A DNA stretch of 64,000 nt from Aurifilum marmelostoma (taxonomy: Eukaryota; Ascomycota; Sordariomycetes; Diaporthales; Cryphonectriaceae). The notes beneath the pieces were generated by a model that saw nothing but the letters and a program-made list of their open reading frames with translations, was not told the origin of the DNA and did no database searches. The position numbers and the translations under genes were made by a program. This document shows, piece by piece, positions 1 to 11,010 of the stretch (positions are counted from its first letter, which is position 1; each line of letters starts with the position of its first letter). Location of the stretch: NCBI GenBank assembly GCA_027559495.1, contig JAMXSV010000024.1, positions 1,922,001 through 1,986,000 of the forward strand. The letters are read 5' to 3'.

Positions 1-887
1 GTGGGGGAGGCGAGGGAGGAGGGAAGGGGGTTTGAGATTCGAACGGCACGGCACGCGGGCGTTGTCTGACTGACGTGGCTATGAGGAAGGGGAGGAGATG
101 CGAGACAACGGCGACGATAGGTTGGTATGCGATCAGCCTATTCTGGTGTCCAACCCGGTGTCCCGCCCCTTCTGACCGAGGCCTAAAGCGTCGTGGGGGC
201 ATGCTTTGCTTGTGGTGACTCAAGGGTCCAGGGAGTTTGAGGGAAGGGAAGGAGGCAGGAAAAGAGGGAGGTTGTCGCGATGGGCTGAACCAGTCATGAG
301 AGGCGTTGGGCCGTGTCGAGACCCCGTGACGCCCAGCAAGGAGGCCAAGAGCTACGACGTGGATCCATAAACCAGATGCCATTGGGTCTACTATGTAGGC
401 CGAGTCGTCCTAGAGCAGGGCCTACCACCGGTGTGGATGACTCCCGAGCCGCCTCAGCTGCGCACCGTTATGCCAACTCACTAGTGTGCGGCAGCGACAC
501 CATCGAGGGAGGAAGTATACCTTTCGGGGGGTAAGAACGGCGAGGGCCGAGGGATGATGTGGGAAAGAGAGATGTGGGAGGTTCTCGAGAGATCTGCCGC
601 GCGGGGGAGTAACGGACGTCTTTCCTATAAAGAGGCCGAGGTCATATGGTCCTTGGCAGTTGATGAGGCCCAACTACTCCTTCTTCTCCTTCTTCTCCAG
701 GCTCCTCACTCTATGTCGTACTCTGTTGATCTTTTTGATATCTCAAACGATCTCTTCATCTTCTCTTTTCCCAACCACAAGACAGGCACTGTTGCTTAGT
801 CTGACCCTCCATCTCATCCAACCACCACGACAATACACACGCCTCCAAGGCTTACTACTATCTCCCAAACCCCATCTTCAAGTAGCC
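1..887. other. Upstream intergenic region, no gene seen
   Basis: I see no convincing coding sequence here; the open frames are short and lack family resemblance. The last 200 bases before position 888 are pyrimidine-rich (CT tracts), as is common in promoters and 5' leaders of filamentous fungi, so this part probably carries the promoter and leader of the small gene that starts at 888. Confidence 0.5.
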
Positions 888-1465
888 ATGTCTCAGGCCA
901 CCAAGACAAACTCGGCCCAGTCCCAGGGCGGCAGCACCACCTCCTCCAGGTCCGAGGCCAAACCCCCCCCCCCCCCCCTCCTTCTTTTCCTTTCTTTCTT
1001 CCTCTCATCTGCTCCAGATGTGGTAGACAAAGAAGAGAGGCCACTGACATGATTGCTTTCCCCCTTTCTTCTCCAGCGGCAGCAAGCCCAAGGATCCTCC
1101 CTCCTCTGCTTCTGCTCCCTCCTCCTCTTCGTCGTCTTCTAACCACCACCACCACCATCACTCCTCCCGCAAGCCCAAGCCTCCGTCCGAGATGCTCCAG
1201 CTCTGGCAGAGTGAGTCGGGCAGAGACGAGATGACTTTTACCGAGTACATTCATGGGCAGATGTCTCAGGTACGACTGGATGATGTAGCTCCCTCCAGCC
1301 CCTTTTCCCCTTCCTCCGCCACCATTTATCTATCTATCTGTCCGTCTCTTTTTGCCTTGTTGTCCTTTCTGTGATGGGTCGTATTAGACGTCTTGACTGA
1401 CTTTGAGTCTTGGGTTGGTTTCTTCATAGGTCAAGGGACAGGACAAGTCCGTCTCGAAGCAGTGA
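888..1465 (+). CDS. Small Ser/His-rich hypothetical protein, three exons
   Basis: I do not recognise the family. The gene model has exons 888-949, 1077-1269 and 1430-1465, joined by GT..AG introns of 127 and 160 nt, and gives 96 residues. The N-terminal half is Ser/Gln/Pro-rich with a run of seven serines, then an asparagine and six consecutive histidines (residues about 44-49), then a Lys/Pro segment. The C-terminal 40 residues look folded and conserved: LQLWQSESGRDEMTFTEYIH, then a charged tail ending KSVSKQ. Reading phases agree across both junctions (85 full codons before exon 3). The ATG at 888 follows a CT-rich leader. No signal peptide or membrane segment is visible. A role cannot be assigned. 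The coordinated splice sites make a real gene likely, but the exact ends are inferred. Confidence 0.6.
963..978. repeat. C16 homopolymer in intron 1 of the small gene
   Basis: Sixteen consecutive C residues lie inside the first intron of the small protein gene (intron 950-1076). The run is part of a long pyrimidine tract before the 3' splice site. Its length is likely unreliable in sequencing. Confidence 0.9.
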
Positions 1466-1823
1466 TGAGATGATGGATACGGCCTGCCGCGCGCATTTAC
1501 TTGAGCGCCGGAGCTTTTTGGCGAGGGAAGAAGGCGGGGCGACGGGCTGGAGACGAAACCTTTGTTTGTCTTCATGAATGGGCACTAAACTTGGGGAAAT
1601 CAGAATAAGTTGTTTATCCCAAATGCAAGAGTATTTTCATTTATTTTCTTTAGTGGTTCGCCCACCTGATGTTGGGAACTTCGTTCCCCAGGATCCCTTG
1701 GTAGTATGTGATATAATCAAACCGAAACGCCTTTTTCAGTCACTTTTCAATGCATGCATACCCTTTATCTTGTTTTTTTTTTCTCTTTTTCCTTTTTCCC
1801 CTTCTTTGTTCTCCACTGAGATC
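1466..1823. other. Convergent 3' intergenic spacer
   Basis: This spacer separates the 3' ends of two convergent genes (the small protein gene and cystathionine beta-lyase). It is T-rich around 1770-1800 and shows no coding potential. Terminator or polyadenylation signals are expected for both genes but I cannot pin them down. Confidence 0.5.
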
Positions 1824-3208
1824 CTACGAGGAAGTCGTCGCAGTGGTGTCCGCAGCGTGGAATCCATCCACTGTGATGTTCACCGCTCCAGCTTGGACAA
1901 GCTTATACGTGAGGTATCTGTTAGTCATCATTCCTCGTCATGTACGCGCGTGAAAGGACTTACAGCTCTGGAAAGATCATCAATCAGATCGCTGACATCC
2001 TCGATACCCACGCAGAGCCTTATTATATCCTCGGGCATCTGCCTCTCTGCCCTGGTCTTGGGGTCGATGCTTGCGTGGCTCATGCGGCAGGGCATGCTGA
2101 TGAGGCTGTTGACGCAGCCAAAGCTGACACTGATGCCCCACAGCCTGGCGGCCTCGACGATCCTCTCGGAGACGGTCACGTCGCCGGTCTCAAAGGACAG
2201 CACGGCGCCGGCGCCGCGCGACATGGTCCAGTGCAGGTCATACTGGGGGTGGGACTTGAGGCCCGGGTACCGGACCCGGAAGCCGTGGTTCTCGAGGAAC
2301 TCGGCAATGGCCTGTGCGTTAGCCTGCTGCTTCTCCATGCGGATGGCGAGGGTCTTGATGCCTCTCATCAGGAGGGACGAGTCGTCGGGCGACAGGCCGC
2401 AGCCGGTAGAGTTGATCATGAAGTACATCTTGTCGCCCAGGGAGGTGTCGTTGCAGGCGATGACGCCAGCCATGATGTCGTGGTGGCCGGACAGGTACTT
2501 GGTGCCGGACTCGTAGCAGATGTCGACGCCGAGCTCCAGCGGGTTGCAGAGCATGGGCGACATCATGGTGTTGTCGGCGACGACCAGGGCCTTGCCGTTG
2601 AGGTCGTGTGTCATCTTGGTGATGGCGGGTATGTCGACGATCTTGATCAGGGGGTTGGTGGGCGTCTCCAGCAGCACCATGGCCGTCTTGGGCGACAGGA
2701 CCTCCCTGACCTTGTCGACGTTGGTCGTGTCCACGTGGTGGACAATGATGCCCATGTTGGTGGACAGGTAGGTGAGCAGGCGGTTGGTGCCCCCGTACAG
2801 GTCGTCACCGGTGATGACCTCGTCGCCCGGGCGCAGCAGGCGCGTGATGACGTCCAGGGCGCCCATGCCAGAGCCCACGGCGAGAGCCCGGGTGGCATTC
2901 ATGATCTTGGCCAGGTGGCGCTCCAGGTGGGTGCGAGTCGGGTTGCCGGAGCGGGTGTAGTCGTACTCGCCGTTGGGGTTGGCGGCCGACTGCTTGAAGG
3001 TGGCAGAGCGGTAGATGGGGAAGCTGGACGCGCCGTACTGGTCCTTGCCGTCGGTGTAGACGAGCTCTGTGGCGAGGGCATAGCGGCGACGGCCGTTGGC
3101 TGGGCTCGAGGGGGCAGGCGAGGGAGGCAGGTTGTGTCCGTCGAGATCGACCTTGGAGAAGGCCTTCTTGGCGGGGGCGCCGCTGCCAGATGACGCTGGG
3201 CTGGCCAT
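1824..3208 (-). CDS. met-2: Cystathionine beta-lyase (PLP-dependent, methionine synthesis)
   Basis: The enzyme cleaves cystathionine to homocysteine, pyruvate and ammonia in the transsulfuration route to methionine. It belongs to the Cys/Met metabolism PLP-enzyme family. Visible landmarks are the cofactor aspartate in VVADNTMMSP (about residue 212), the Schiff-base lysine in YESGTKYLSGHHDIMAG (about K237), and the YDYTRSGNPTR motif near residue 90. The HHDIMAG context fits cystathionine beta-lyase better than gamma-lyase or gamma-synthase. The long open frame ends at 1928, but this is intron read-through: a GTAAGT donor at 1963 and an acceptor at 1902, with a TGACTAACAG branch site, delete 62 nt. 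The reading then continues LVQAGAVNITVDGFHAADTT to a stop at 1824, giving the expected C-terminus and a total of 440 residues. The start ATG at 3208 opens a Ser/Pro/Ala-rich leader of about 40 residues. No mitochondrial presequence is evident. Confidence 0.93.
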
Positions 3209-4307
3209 CTTTCTGTTGCAGAATAGAAGGGTATACCCACCCTTGGAGGAGTTGTTTGTGGTTCGGTGAAGGGTTACGAGACCTCTCTTTGGGGGATGAG
3301 TGACTCAAAGGGGAATGAGTCCTGACTGGTTTTCGACCGTTCGTTCGGTGGACGAAGGGAACGAGGGTGGGCTCAGTAGGCTGTCGGGGTCGGTCAATTC
3401 ATTGGTAGCTGCGAGAGAGGGAAGGGAAAGAAGCCGAATGTGCTCGCAGTCCTGTACACTGAAGCTATGGGAAGGCCGGCGACCAGTGGTGAAACTCACA
3501 ATTGGATTTGTATGGAGGATTACGATTGGTAATGGGCTGCAAAGATGCTTGGTTGTAGGTTGCTGAGAGTTAGTCAGTGGTGCAACTTTTCCGGAATACC
3601 AGGACACTGAAATCTGGGGTAGAGCGAGCGGTAGGGACCAAGTACCGGTACTGCTCCTCGCTGGAGGGGCTGCAGTGCTGTGGTACGCTATAACCTGGTT
3701 GTAGCGGCATTGCGTATCCAGCCGATAGCGGAGGACTATGACCGAGCGGTGCTAGCAGGGTACCTACTTTCCAGCTCTGAACACACCACAATTCAGTGTA
3801 CTGTGCTATCCGGTGAGGCAGTATGACGTGCTCGCAGCTATCTCAAACGGGAAGCACCTCTGCTGGTCAGCGTTGTACCTCTACATTTGCCCCTCACTCG
3901 CTCACTGCCAATGAGTGTGTCACGTCTCCTGCAGCATATTTGTACCTATTGACTGAGGAAATTCACTGCGACTTTTGCAAAACATTACAACCTCACAGCA
4001 GTTGAATGTGGTTCAAATGAGACATCAGCGCTTTATTATTATCATTATGTTTCTATTCACCTTCCCAAAAGCCTCCTGTCTAGTCCCAAAGATGCCTCTC
4101 CAAAAAGTGATTCATTACCTCATAACATCCATGAACAGTGTGTGTCTCTCTAACCAACCAGCCCAACACCACCAGTCCTCTAATTTTTCCCTTGCCTTTT
4201 TCGCTGTTTTTGTCTTTCCCCTTTTTTTCTATACTGTCCAACGCCTCACAGGAAATCATGTACAGTTTTCGTATCATAGAAATGACGAGCCCATTTTTAA
4301 TCACTCC
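3209..4307. other. Intergenic: lyase promoter and transporter 3' region
   Basis: This stretch lies upstream of cystathionine beta-lyase and downstream of the MFS exporter, both transcribed leftwards. I see no gene. Short open frames on both strands have no family resemblance. A pyrimidine-rich patch at about 4170-4240 lies just downstream of the MFS stop on the opposite strand and may belong to its 3' UTR. Confidence 0.5.
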
Positions 4308-6083
4308 TCAAGACGACACGGCAAACTTGCTCAGCGCCCTCAACCTGCCACCATAAATGTACAGCAAAAAGATGCCGATAATGCCAATGGTGCTCAACCC
4401 CCCCAGCAGAGTCGTGCCCCGCGCCACGCCCAGGTTGCCGTACAGCGGGCCCGCGAACAGGATACTCCCGCAGGCCATGGCGCTGCGGAAGAAGTCGTTG
4501 CCCGCGAACAGCGACGCCGCGTACTTGGGGTAGCTGATGGGGATGTACACAAACAGGCACTGCATGACGACGAAGACGGTGGCGCCGTAGACGGTGATGC
4601 CGATGGTGGGCGCGATCCAGGGGAAGCGCGGGGCGGCGGTCCAGGCGAAGATGAAGAGGCCGACGGTGGGGCCGAACGAGGCCACGAGGGCGGGCACGAG
4701 GCGCTTCTCCTGCACCGGCCAGCCCCGGGCGCGGATGCGGGGGTTCATGGACCAGTAGATGTAGCTCGTGTAGACGGCGATGCCCACGACGCAGGCCACC
4801 AGGATGCACAGGAACACGAGGCCGATCTGGCCGGGCGTCATGCCGTAGTAGACCGGGTACACGAGCGGGAACACCTCGAAGAAGCTGTAGTAGATGCCGT
4901 AGATGATGGCCGTGTAGATCTGCACAAACAGGATGGCCGGGTCCTTGACCGTGATCTCGAGCGGCTTGATGAGCGCGTCCACCACCACCGCCGACGCCCT
5001 CATGCTGCCCTGGTCCAGCTCGCTCTGCGCCCGGAACCGCGCGTCGCCCGTCAGCCGCCGCAGCCGGCGCGCCCGCCGCAGCAGGATGGCCTGGGCGCTC
5101 GTCTCGGGCAGCAGCAGGAACATGAGCAGGAACACGGGGCTGGCGGCCCAGATGACCTCGAGCAGGGACCAGCGCCACCCCATGACGGGCACGCTGAAGC
5201 CGCTCAGCAGCGGGCCCAGGGCCGGCCCGCAGTAGGCCGCGCTGACCCACGCGATCATGGCGTAGGGCAGGCTGAGCAGGCTGTACATGTCGCCGACCGA
5301 GGCGCCGCCCGACGCCAGGCACGGCGACCCGAAGAAGCCCTGCAGGAACCGCAGCACCATGAGGCCCGGGTAGTTGCCCACCAGCGCCGTGGGGATCGAC
5401 ACCATGGTGTAGAGGAACATGGTGGCTACGTAGACGGGGTTCCTGCCGACGGCCGGGAGCTCCGAGAGCGGGCTGAAGAGGAGGGGCCCCGTCCCGTAGC
5501 CCAGCACGAACAGGGACAGGCCGAGGGCGGCCTTGGTCTTGCCGACGCCGAACTCGGCCATCACGCCCTCCTCGGAGGTGGTGTAGATGGCCGACGACAT
5601 GTACACGACGAACGTGTACAGGCAGATGATGGTGGTGACCATGGCGCGGCGCAGGTTGGACCAGTTCTGCGGGTTCTCGGGGTCGTCCGAGTAGTACCAG
5701 TCCACCAGGATCGCCCCGTCCTTGGTCTTGCGCGGCACGATGGGTATCGACCTCGTCTTTTCTATCTCGTGCATCTCGTCGGCCTCGAGGCGGTCCTGTG
5801 TGTACGGCACCGTCTCCTCTCTGGTCTTGGTCCGGTGGAGGCTCAGGTTCGCCTGCTGCTTCTCTTCATCGTCAGACGTCGATGACTCTGAAGACGAGCT
5901 GGGGATGCTGCCGAAGGCAGGTGATTGGCTCAGAGCAGCATCCTCGTCGTCGTTGTTCATGAGCCGGATCCATGTCTCTGGCAGCTTGAAATCCGATCTC
6001 TCTTCTGGGTATCTGAGGCTCTTGTTCCTGGTGACCAGACGGACGAGCCCGCCGAATGCGGTAGTCTGGAGTACACTCGACAT
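4308..6083 (-). CDS. MFS multidrug exporter, DHA1 (Flr1/Mdr1-like)
   Basis: This is a predicted proton-coupled drug:H+ antiporter of the plasma membrane, like yeast Flr1 and Candida Mdr1, which export benomyl, fluconazole and similar compounds. The substrate here is unknown. The protein has 591 residues in a single exon. A cytoplasmic N-terminus with the family pattern GGLVRLVTRNKSLRYPEE (about residue 10) and an acidic Ser-rich linker precede DPENPQNWSNLRRA, the typical lead-in to helix 1. About 12 hydrophobic segments follow, with the loop 2-3 motif PLSELPAVGRNPVY and the GPALGPLLSGF motif of helix 5. The frame is open upstream to 6200, but I chose the ATG at 6083 because family members start directly with this short N-terminal stretch and the upstream 39 residues look like translated leader. 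The enzyme-coding neighbour to the left is not obviously related. Confidence 0.9.
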   Translation of the reverse strand: MSSVLQTTAFGGLVRLVTRNKSLRYPEERSDFKLPETWIRLMNNDDEDAALSQSPAFGSIPSSSSESSTSDDEEKQQANLSLHRTKTREETVPYTQDRLEADEMHEIEKTRSIPIVPRKTKDGAILVDWYYSDDPENPQNWSNLRRAMVTTIICLYTFVVYMSSAIYTTSEEGVMAEFGVGKTKAALGLSLFVLGYGTGPLLFSPLSELPAVGRNPVYVATMFLYTMVSIPTALVGNYPGLMVLRFLQGFFGSPCLASGGASVGDMYSLLSLPYAMIAWVSAAYCGPALGPLLSGFSVPVMGWRWSLLEVIWAASPVFLLMFLLLPETSAQAILLRRARRLRRLTGDARFRAQSELDQGSMRASAVVVDALIKPLEITVKDPAILFVQIYTAIIYGIYYSFFEVFPLVYPVYYGMTPGQIGLVFLCILVACVVGIAVYTSYIYWSMNPRIRARGWPVQEKRLVPALVASFGPTVGLFIFAWTAAPRFPWIAPTIGITVYGATVFVVMQCLFVYIPISYPKYAASLFAGNDFFRSAMACGSILFAGPLYGNLGVARGTTLLGGLSTIGIIGIFLLYIYGGRLRALSKFAVSS

Positions 6084-7321
6084 TATGTATAAGGGTTTCG
6101 AGGGATTATAGTGTGAAATTATAGCAGGACTGAGAGGGTATATGTGGCATGTAATATGGATGCTGTGTTGTAATATTCTTGGGGAGTTGAGGAGTGTCAA
6201 GGCTGCAGCAGCCTTGAAGTACTGATCAAGACACTTGATCTGAATGACTGTGATACAATCTCATCATGATCCATATGTGAAAGAAGAGGGGAGAAAGACA
6301 TTATACTTATAGTGCCATCCCATCAACAGCATCTATACAAAAACACAACGCGCAAACAATCAATAAGGAAACACGACTCGTTGCTCTCTCCAGAACATGG
6401 TATGGTTTACTAACCACACCCGTCTGCTGACGGAGATTGAGCGTACTTACGGCTCCCAATCTTTGACTTTCGAACGGATGAATATCTGCATCGGACATTA
6501 CCAAGCGAAGACCAAGTTGTTGGGCCGAACTGTTGCTAGTTTGGTTGCAGGATACAGCACGACATTGACGCTGTTGTTTGGTAGGCATCAAAGCTGGGGG
6601 GAAGAGCGAGAGGATTGGGCTGTGTGCCCTGAGCAGGTTGAGAGATGCTTGCGCTAAGCCCAGGTCTCAAAGTCACTGATAGAGGGAATCTGATAATCTG
6701 GGCCAGCTGAAAGCCCAGCCGAGCCACATAAGCAGCAAGATCTCTTAACAGGGCCGGGGTCTCAGTGACTTACATCACCTGCGAACGGTGATTAGTAAAC
6801 TCCTGGAATCGAACATGGATGCTGCTGTTCCCTTCTTCGTTAGCTTAGACGGTCTTAGGCGCATTTATCAGCAACAACAAGTCCAGCCCCAAAGAAGAAA
6901 AAGGCTGGGATGAAAAAGGGGAGACAAGACAGATAAATGATGGTACAGTAGAAGTAGCCTGTCATCTCATTGGTTGATAACCAAGATGCGTCATCCATCA
7001 TCATCATCAATGCAGCTTAGAAATTGTTGTTTGATTTGTGAGGCAGAGCCATGGTGGTGCAGTGCACTAAATATGGACGCCCTGATATCTCGTCAGAGTT
7101 TTTGGGGCATCATGACAATTACCTCTTCTGTTGGTGGATGGATAGATCCAAGGGCTTGTCTTTGCAAGCTGGACCTAGCATGCAGACAAGTCCTTCGGGT
7201 CCGTTGCGTGTATGACGACTCCTCCTCTTTACCGACCCTGCAAATTCAGCCGGAGGTCTTGAGCACCGACGGCGTAACGCCGAAAGTGATGATACGCGGC
7301 TACTAGAGAGCACCATGGTCG
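6084..7321. other. Intergenic: MFS promoter, no gene seen
   Basis: The region contains the promoter of the leftward MFS gene and the 3' flank of the leftward PPR gene. Open frames here (longest about 110 codons near 7000-7300 on the plus strand) lack recognisable motifs and fungal splice structure. No tRNA-like A and B boxes were found. Confidence 0.5.
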
Positions 7322-9575
7322 TCACCAAGTCACAGGTGTCTTCTGCCCGTCAGCAGCATCCTCGCCCGGCAGCGTCTCTGTTGTCTCGGTGCCACGACGC
7401 TCAGCGGCCTCGACCGCTTCCTGAATCGTTCCAGCCTCGACCTCCTCGCGCAGGGCACCGATCCTTTCCTCCTCGAGACCATATTTCCTGCAGATGCCAA
7501 GTATCCGCCAGGCCTCCGGGTCTCTCTCTGCGATCAGCCTCTTGACGAGCTCGACCGACAGGTCCATCATGGCCCGCCTCTTGCGGCTCCCCGGCAGGTA
7601 GCTCTTCCTAAAGTGCGGCGCCACGGCAAAGAAGTACTCCTTGGCCCGGTGCGCCTTCCCGCGGTGCTCGACGTGGATCTTGAACATGAGCTCCCAGATG
7701 ACCAGCGTCTTGCGGACCTTGAAGTGGACCATCTCGCCCACGAGGAACTGCGCAATGTCCGGGTTCGCGCACTTCCAGAGCAGGTTCCGGAACGTCTCCA
7801 TGTTGGGATCGGACGGGACAAATTCCCGAATGCGGCGGTATAGATCGAGCGCCTTCCCAAACGCCTCCTCGGGGGTGTCCGCGTCCGACCTGGCCATCTC
7901 GTTCAGCACCGCGTTGAAGATGCCGATGGGCACGTTGTATCTCAGCTTCAGGTCGGCCATTGCCCGCACGGCCTCGTGGATCAATTGCGGGTTGCGCCGG
8001 AGCGCCTGGCGTAGCGAGCCGGTCGAGGACTGATTGACCTCTGCGCCGGCGCCGTCCATGATGCAGTAGGTCTCGATGGCCCTCTCCATGTTTCCCTGCA
8101 CGTTGTATGCATCGGCCAGGGCCTCGTAGTGTGGTCGGCTCAGCCTGGTCCCTCGAGAGGCGAGGTATTGGATGACCCGGGTGGCTAGCTCCGTGTCGCC
8201 GTACGCTGCAGCCATGTTCAGCACGTTCAGCGCGGTCCCGTCTGACGGGTTGACCACCCCGGCCTGGACGGCACGGTTCCAGATATATGTAGTCGCCTCG
8301 TGGTTCTGGCTCTTGCTGCACACATCGAGCAGGAAGTACCACACGTTGACGGGTACGTTCCTTGCCTTGTCGAGCCTGTAGCGCACGATCCGCAGGGCAT
8401 CGTCGGTGAACCCGAGCTTGGCAAAGACATAGATGAAGATGTGGAATACCCACGGCTCCACCAGTATCCCGTTGCGGATCATCTCTTGCAGTTTCTCCAG
8501 GGCGAGCTCGTACTGCTCGTCTCGGAGCAGGCCCAGCGCAATATACCGGTGGCCCTTGGGCAGTATCTCTATCCATCTTTCTTTCATCTCTCGTATCACG
8601 TCGTTTCGCAGGAGGTAGTCGGGGTGGATAGCCAGAGCCTAGATCAATAGATAAACCACCCACATGTGTGGATGTGCTCCAGGTCAGTGACATGACACGC
8701 CGACATATGACAAAAAGGAGGGGGAGGGAGGTGTCGCAGATGCGTACGCGAATGGCACTATGATACGCCGTCGACGACCATGGGATCCGCTTCTCCCGCA
8801 TCTCCTTGAGCAGCTTCCTGACCACGTCTGCAGAGCCGTCCGTCAGGGCATGCTGGATGAGCACCGTCTCGTACAGAAAGGTGTTGGGCGGCACGCCCTC
8901 GGTAAGTAGGTGCTTGACCAGGGCCGCCGTCACCCTCCTCATCCCCGGCCGCGGCAGCTGTCGCGTAGCCCGAAGTGCCTCGTATATGTGCTCAGGGGTC
9001 GTTCCGGGCGGGAAATTCTGGTAGGGTGGTCTCATGTGGATGAGCCTCTCGACGATGCCGCCGCGCGACCGCCCTAGGGTCCGATCCTTGGGAACTGTTG
9101 AAGACGAGGCCTTGCCGGGTGCGGCTCCATCTGCCGTTGCAACATCTGGGTTTCTCTCCTCTCCTGTGCTGGATAATTCTGATTTGTTCGTGGTCGGGCT
9201 TGCCTGGGCAGATCCTTCTCGCTGTCCACCAACTTCCATATTATTTCCAGCCTTGTCCCGTGCAGCAGGCTCAACCGCAGTGTTCCCCGTCCCGCGCAAT
9301 TTCTCCTGCTGCCTCTGCACCTCTACGTCAACCAACGCGGAGAAAGGGTCCGCCTCGGTCTGTGCGCCATCCTGCCATCGCCTTGCGGTCGTGTGCAATG
9401 GTCGTGTTCGTCGTGCGCAGCCTGGGGCGCGATTCTTCACTCTCTGGAGGGGACATGTGCGCGCCGCAGGTCGAGGCAGGGGTGGCGCAAAGAGCGCTCT
9501 GGTGGAGATGAAGGAATCAATTGAGGGACACAGGCAGCGCCATAGTCCATCAACCGTAAGTCGGGCGCCAGACAT
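7322..9575 (-). CDS. Mitochondrial pentatricopeptide-repeat (PPR) protein
   Basis: This is a predicted RNA-binding PPR protein acting in mitochondrial RNA processing or translation; the target RNA is unknown. Exons are 9575-8748 and 8638-7322, separated by a 109-nt intron with phase-0 ends; the total is 714 residues. The N-terminus is Arg/Ser/Ala-rich without early acidic residues and ends in RTRPLHTTARRW (about residue 60), a typical fungal mitochondrial presequence and cleavage region. A disordered linker follows. From about residue 170 the protein is helical, with PPR-like units such as VPPNTFLYETVLIQHALTDG, GILVEPWVFHIFIYVFAKLG and VPVNVWYFLLDVCSKSQNHE, spaced near 35 residues. The C-terminal 150 residues are more divergent and charged. 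The frame running straight through the intron is an artefact: it loses PPR character after residue 276. The family call is firm; the specific role is open. Confidence 0.85.
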
Positions 9576-10239
9576 GGATTTGCTGTCATGCAGGGCAAAG
9601 AATTTATCGAGAGCTTTTCAGGATGGGTGGGCAGTTTGAAGCTCTGGACTAAATATTTATATAGGCTACTTAGAGTACTTATGCTTGGCTCGGATCCCTG
9701 CCGCAGATCCGAGAGTCTTACTCTCTCGATCCCACCCCCTCCCAAAAACCCCACCATCATGTATACATACATACGGTAGCCATTGCGTTTCCCTGTATGC
9801 GAATGAGCTCCCTAGCTTTGGCTGTCCAGAGAAGTAGAACAAGAATACCATGCGCAAGGTTCAGGATTGGGAGAATGTATTCTTGAGTTCGTAGAAGTAT
9901 GGTATTGATTGGTATGCCTCTCAACGACCTGCTGCAATATGATGTCCGCGCCGTTATCATATGAGTGGCAGCATCTGCATGATAGACACCCAGAATCCTA
10001 TTCTGACTGTACATTCAAGCTGCATGCACAAGCAGATGGATGTATGTACTCTCCAGCCTGGTCCCCCACAGCAGAGGCCTTGATGTTTGCCTCCCTGGAT
10101 GGATGCCCTTTGCAGCATCTTCTCGCTGTGAGCCCACCACCCTGGCTCCTCCTCTTCGGGTATCATTGTGACAGGCTGCACTCCTGCATCTTCTTTTCAA
10201 GATTCAAGCCAATAAATAATTGATCCCCTCAGCAAACCC
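9576..10239. other. Intergenic between PPR start and LSM4 end
   Basis: This is the promoter region of the PPR gene and the 3' flank of LSM4, both leftward. No gene is supported. Several ATACAT-type short repeats occur near 9760, without further structure. Confidence 0.45.
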
Positions 10240-11010
10240 TCAAGAACCCCTTCCACGACCCCGTCCACCCCTCTGCCCCCTACCTCGCCCGCCCCGATCA
10301 CCACCACCACCCCCTCCCGCTGTGGTCACCTCTCTGTTGTCCACCACCACCTCCTCCACCACCTCGCCCGCCCCGGAAGTTGCCCTGCTGGTGGTTCTGC
10401 TGCTGCTCCTTGACGACGTCGATGATCTCGTCCGGCACGCGAAGGTATTTGATCTGTTGCCGCCAAACAAGAATTCACCGTCAGCAACCAAAGCCCACGA
10501 CACATCTTTCTCTCTCCGAAGAAGGGGGTCAATGACAGAAAGACACATACATTGTTTCCCTTGACATAAGCCTCCGTCAACCGCATAAACTTGTCACCTT
10601 CCTGTACCACAAACCCATTCTCACCGTCAGCCATCCATATCCAATTCTTTCTCCCTTTTCAGACTCGTCAAAGGCACAGAGTAAAAGACAATCGCATGTC
10701 GCGCAGGCCTGGCTGTGTTTGCCTCTTCCGTGCCGAGACGAGGGAAGGGGGCCGACGACAACGTACTGCGCTCGTCTGTATAACTTCCTTCAGGGTCAGG
10801 TTCATCCACGTATCGCAGTTGACCAGGTGTCCGTTCAGAGTCTCGCCGCTCTTGAGCTCGACGAGCATCGGGTGCCCTTGGGCTGCGTTGAGGAGGCCCA
10901 GTGGTAGCTAGCCGTCGAGCAAAGGAAAGAAGCATTCATCGTTAGTTTTTCGCATGTGGCGCGCGGGCGCGCCCGGGGGGATGGGAAGGGGAGGAAGCAT
11001 GACATACCAT
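10240..11010 (-). CDS. LSM4: U6 snRNA-associated Sm-like protein LSM4 (frame break in tail)
   Basis: LSM4 is a subunit of the LSM2-8 ring that binds the U6 snRNA 3' end and of the LSM1-7 ring in mRNA decay. Four coding exons fit: 11010-11008 (the ATG alone), 10907-10767, 10601-10551 and from 10453. Introns are 100, 165 and 97 nt, and the first has a CTAAC branch site. The spliced product starts M-LPLGLLNAAQGHPMLVEL and carries the Sm1 motif (LKSGETLNGHLVNCDTWMNL) and Sm2 (AYVKGNNIKYLRVPDEII), then a Gln-rich linker and the start of a Gly/Arg tail. As read, the frame ends at 10298 with an odd RGWWW terminus (116 residues). One base fewer in the C5 run at 10310-10314 restores a normal RGG tail ending at 10240. 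Identity is certain; the 3' end depends on that run. Confidence 0.92.

Noticed and set aside
1940..3193. 417-codon open frame on the plus strand
   Set aside because: It lies antisense to cystathionine beta-lyase; the translation is Gly/Asp/His/Val-rich, without motifs, and is a by-product of GC-rich codons on the other strand.
3975..5885. 636-codon open frame on the plus strand
   Set aside because: It is antisense to the MFS exporter, with Arg/Ala/Gln/His-rich composition and no domain; the sense frame has clear MFS motifs.
6084..6200. In-frame N-terminal extension of the MFS exporter
   Set aside because: The extra 39 residues have no family counterpart; members start directly at the GGLVRLVTRNKSL stretch.
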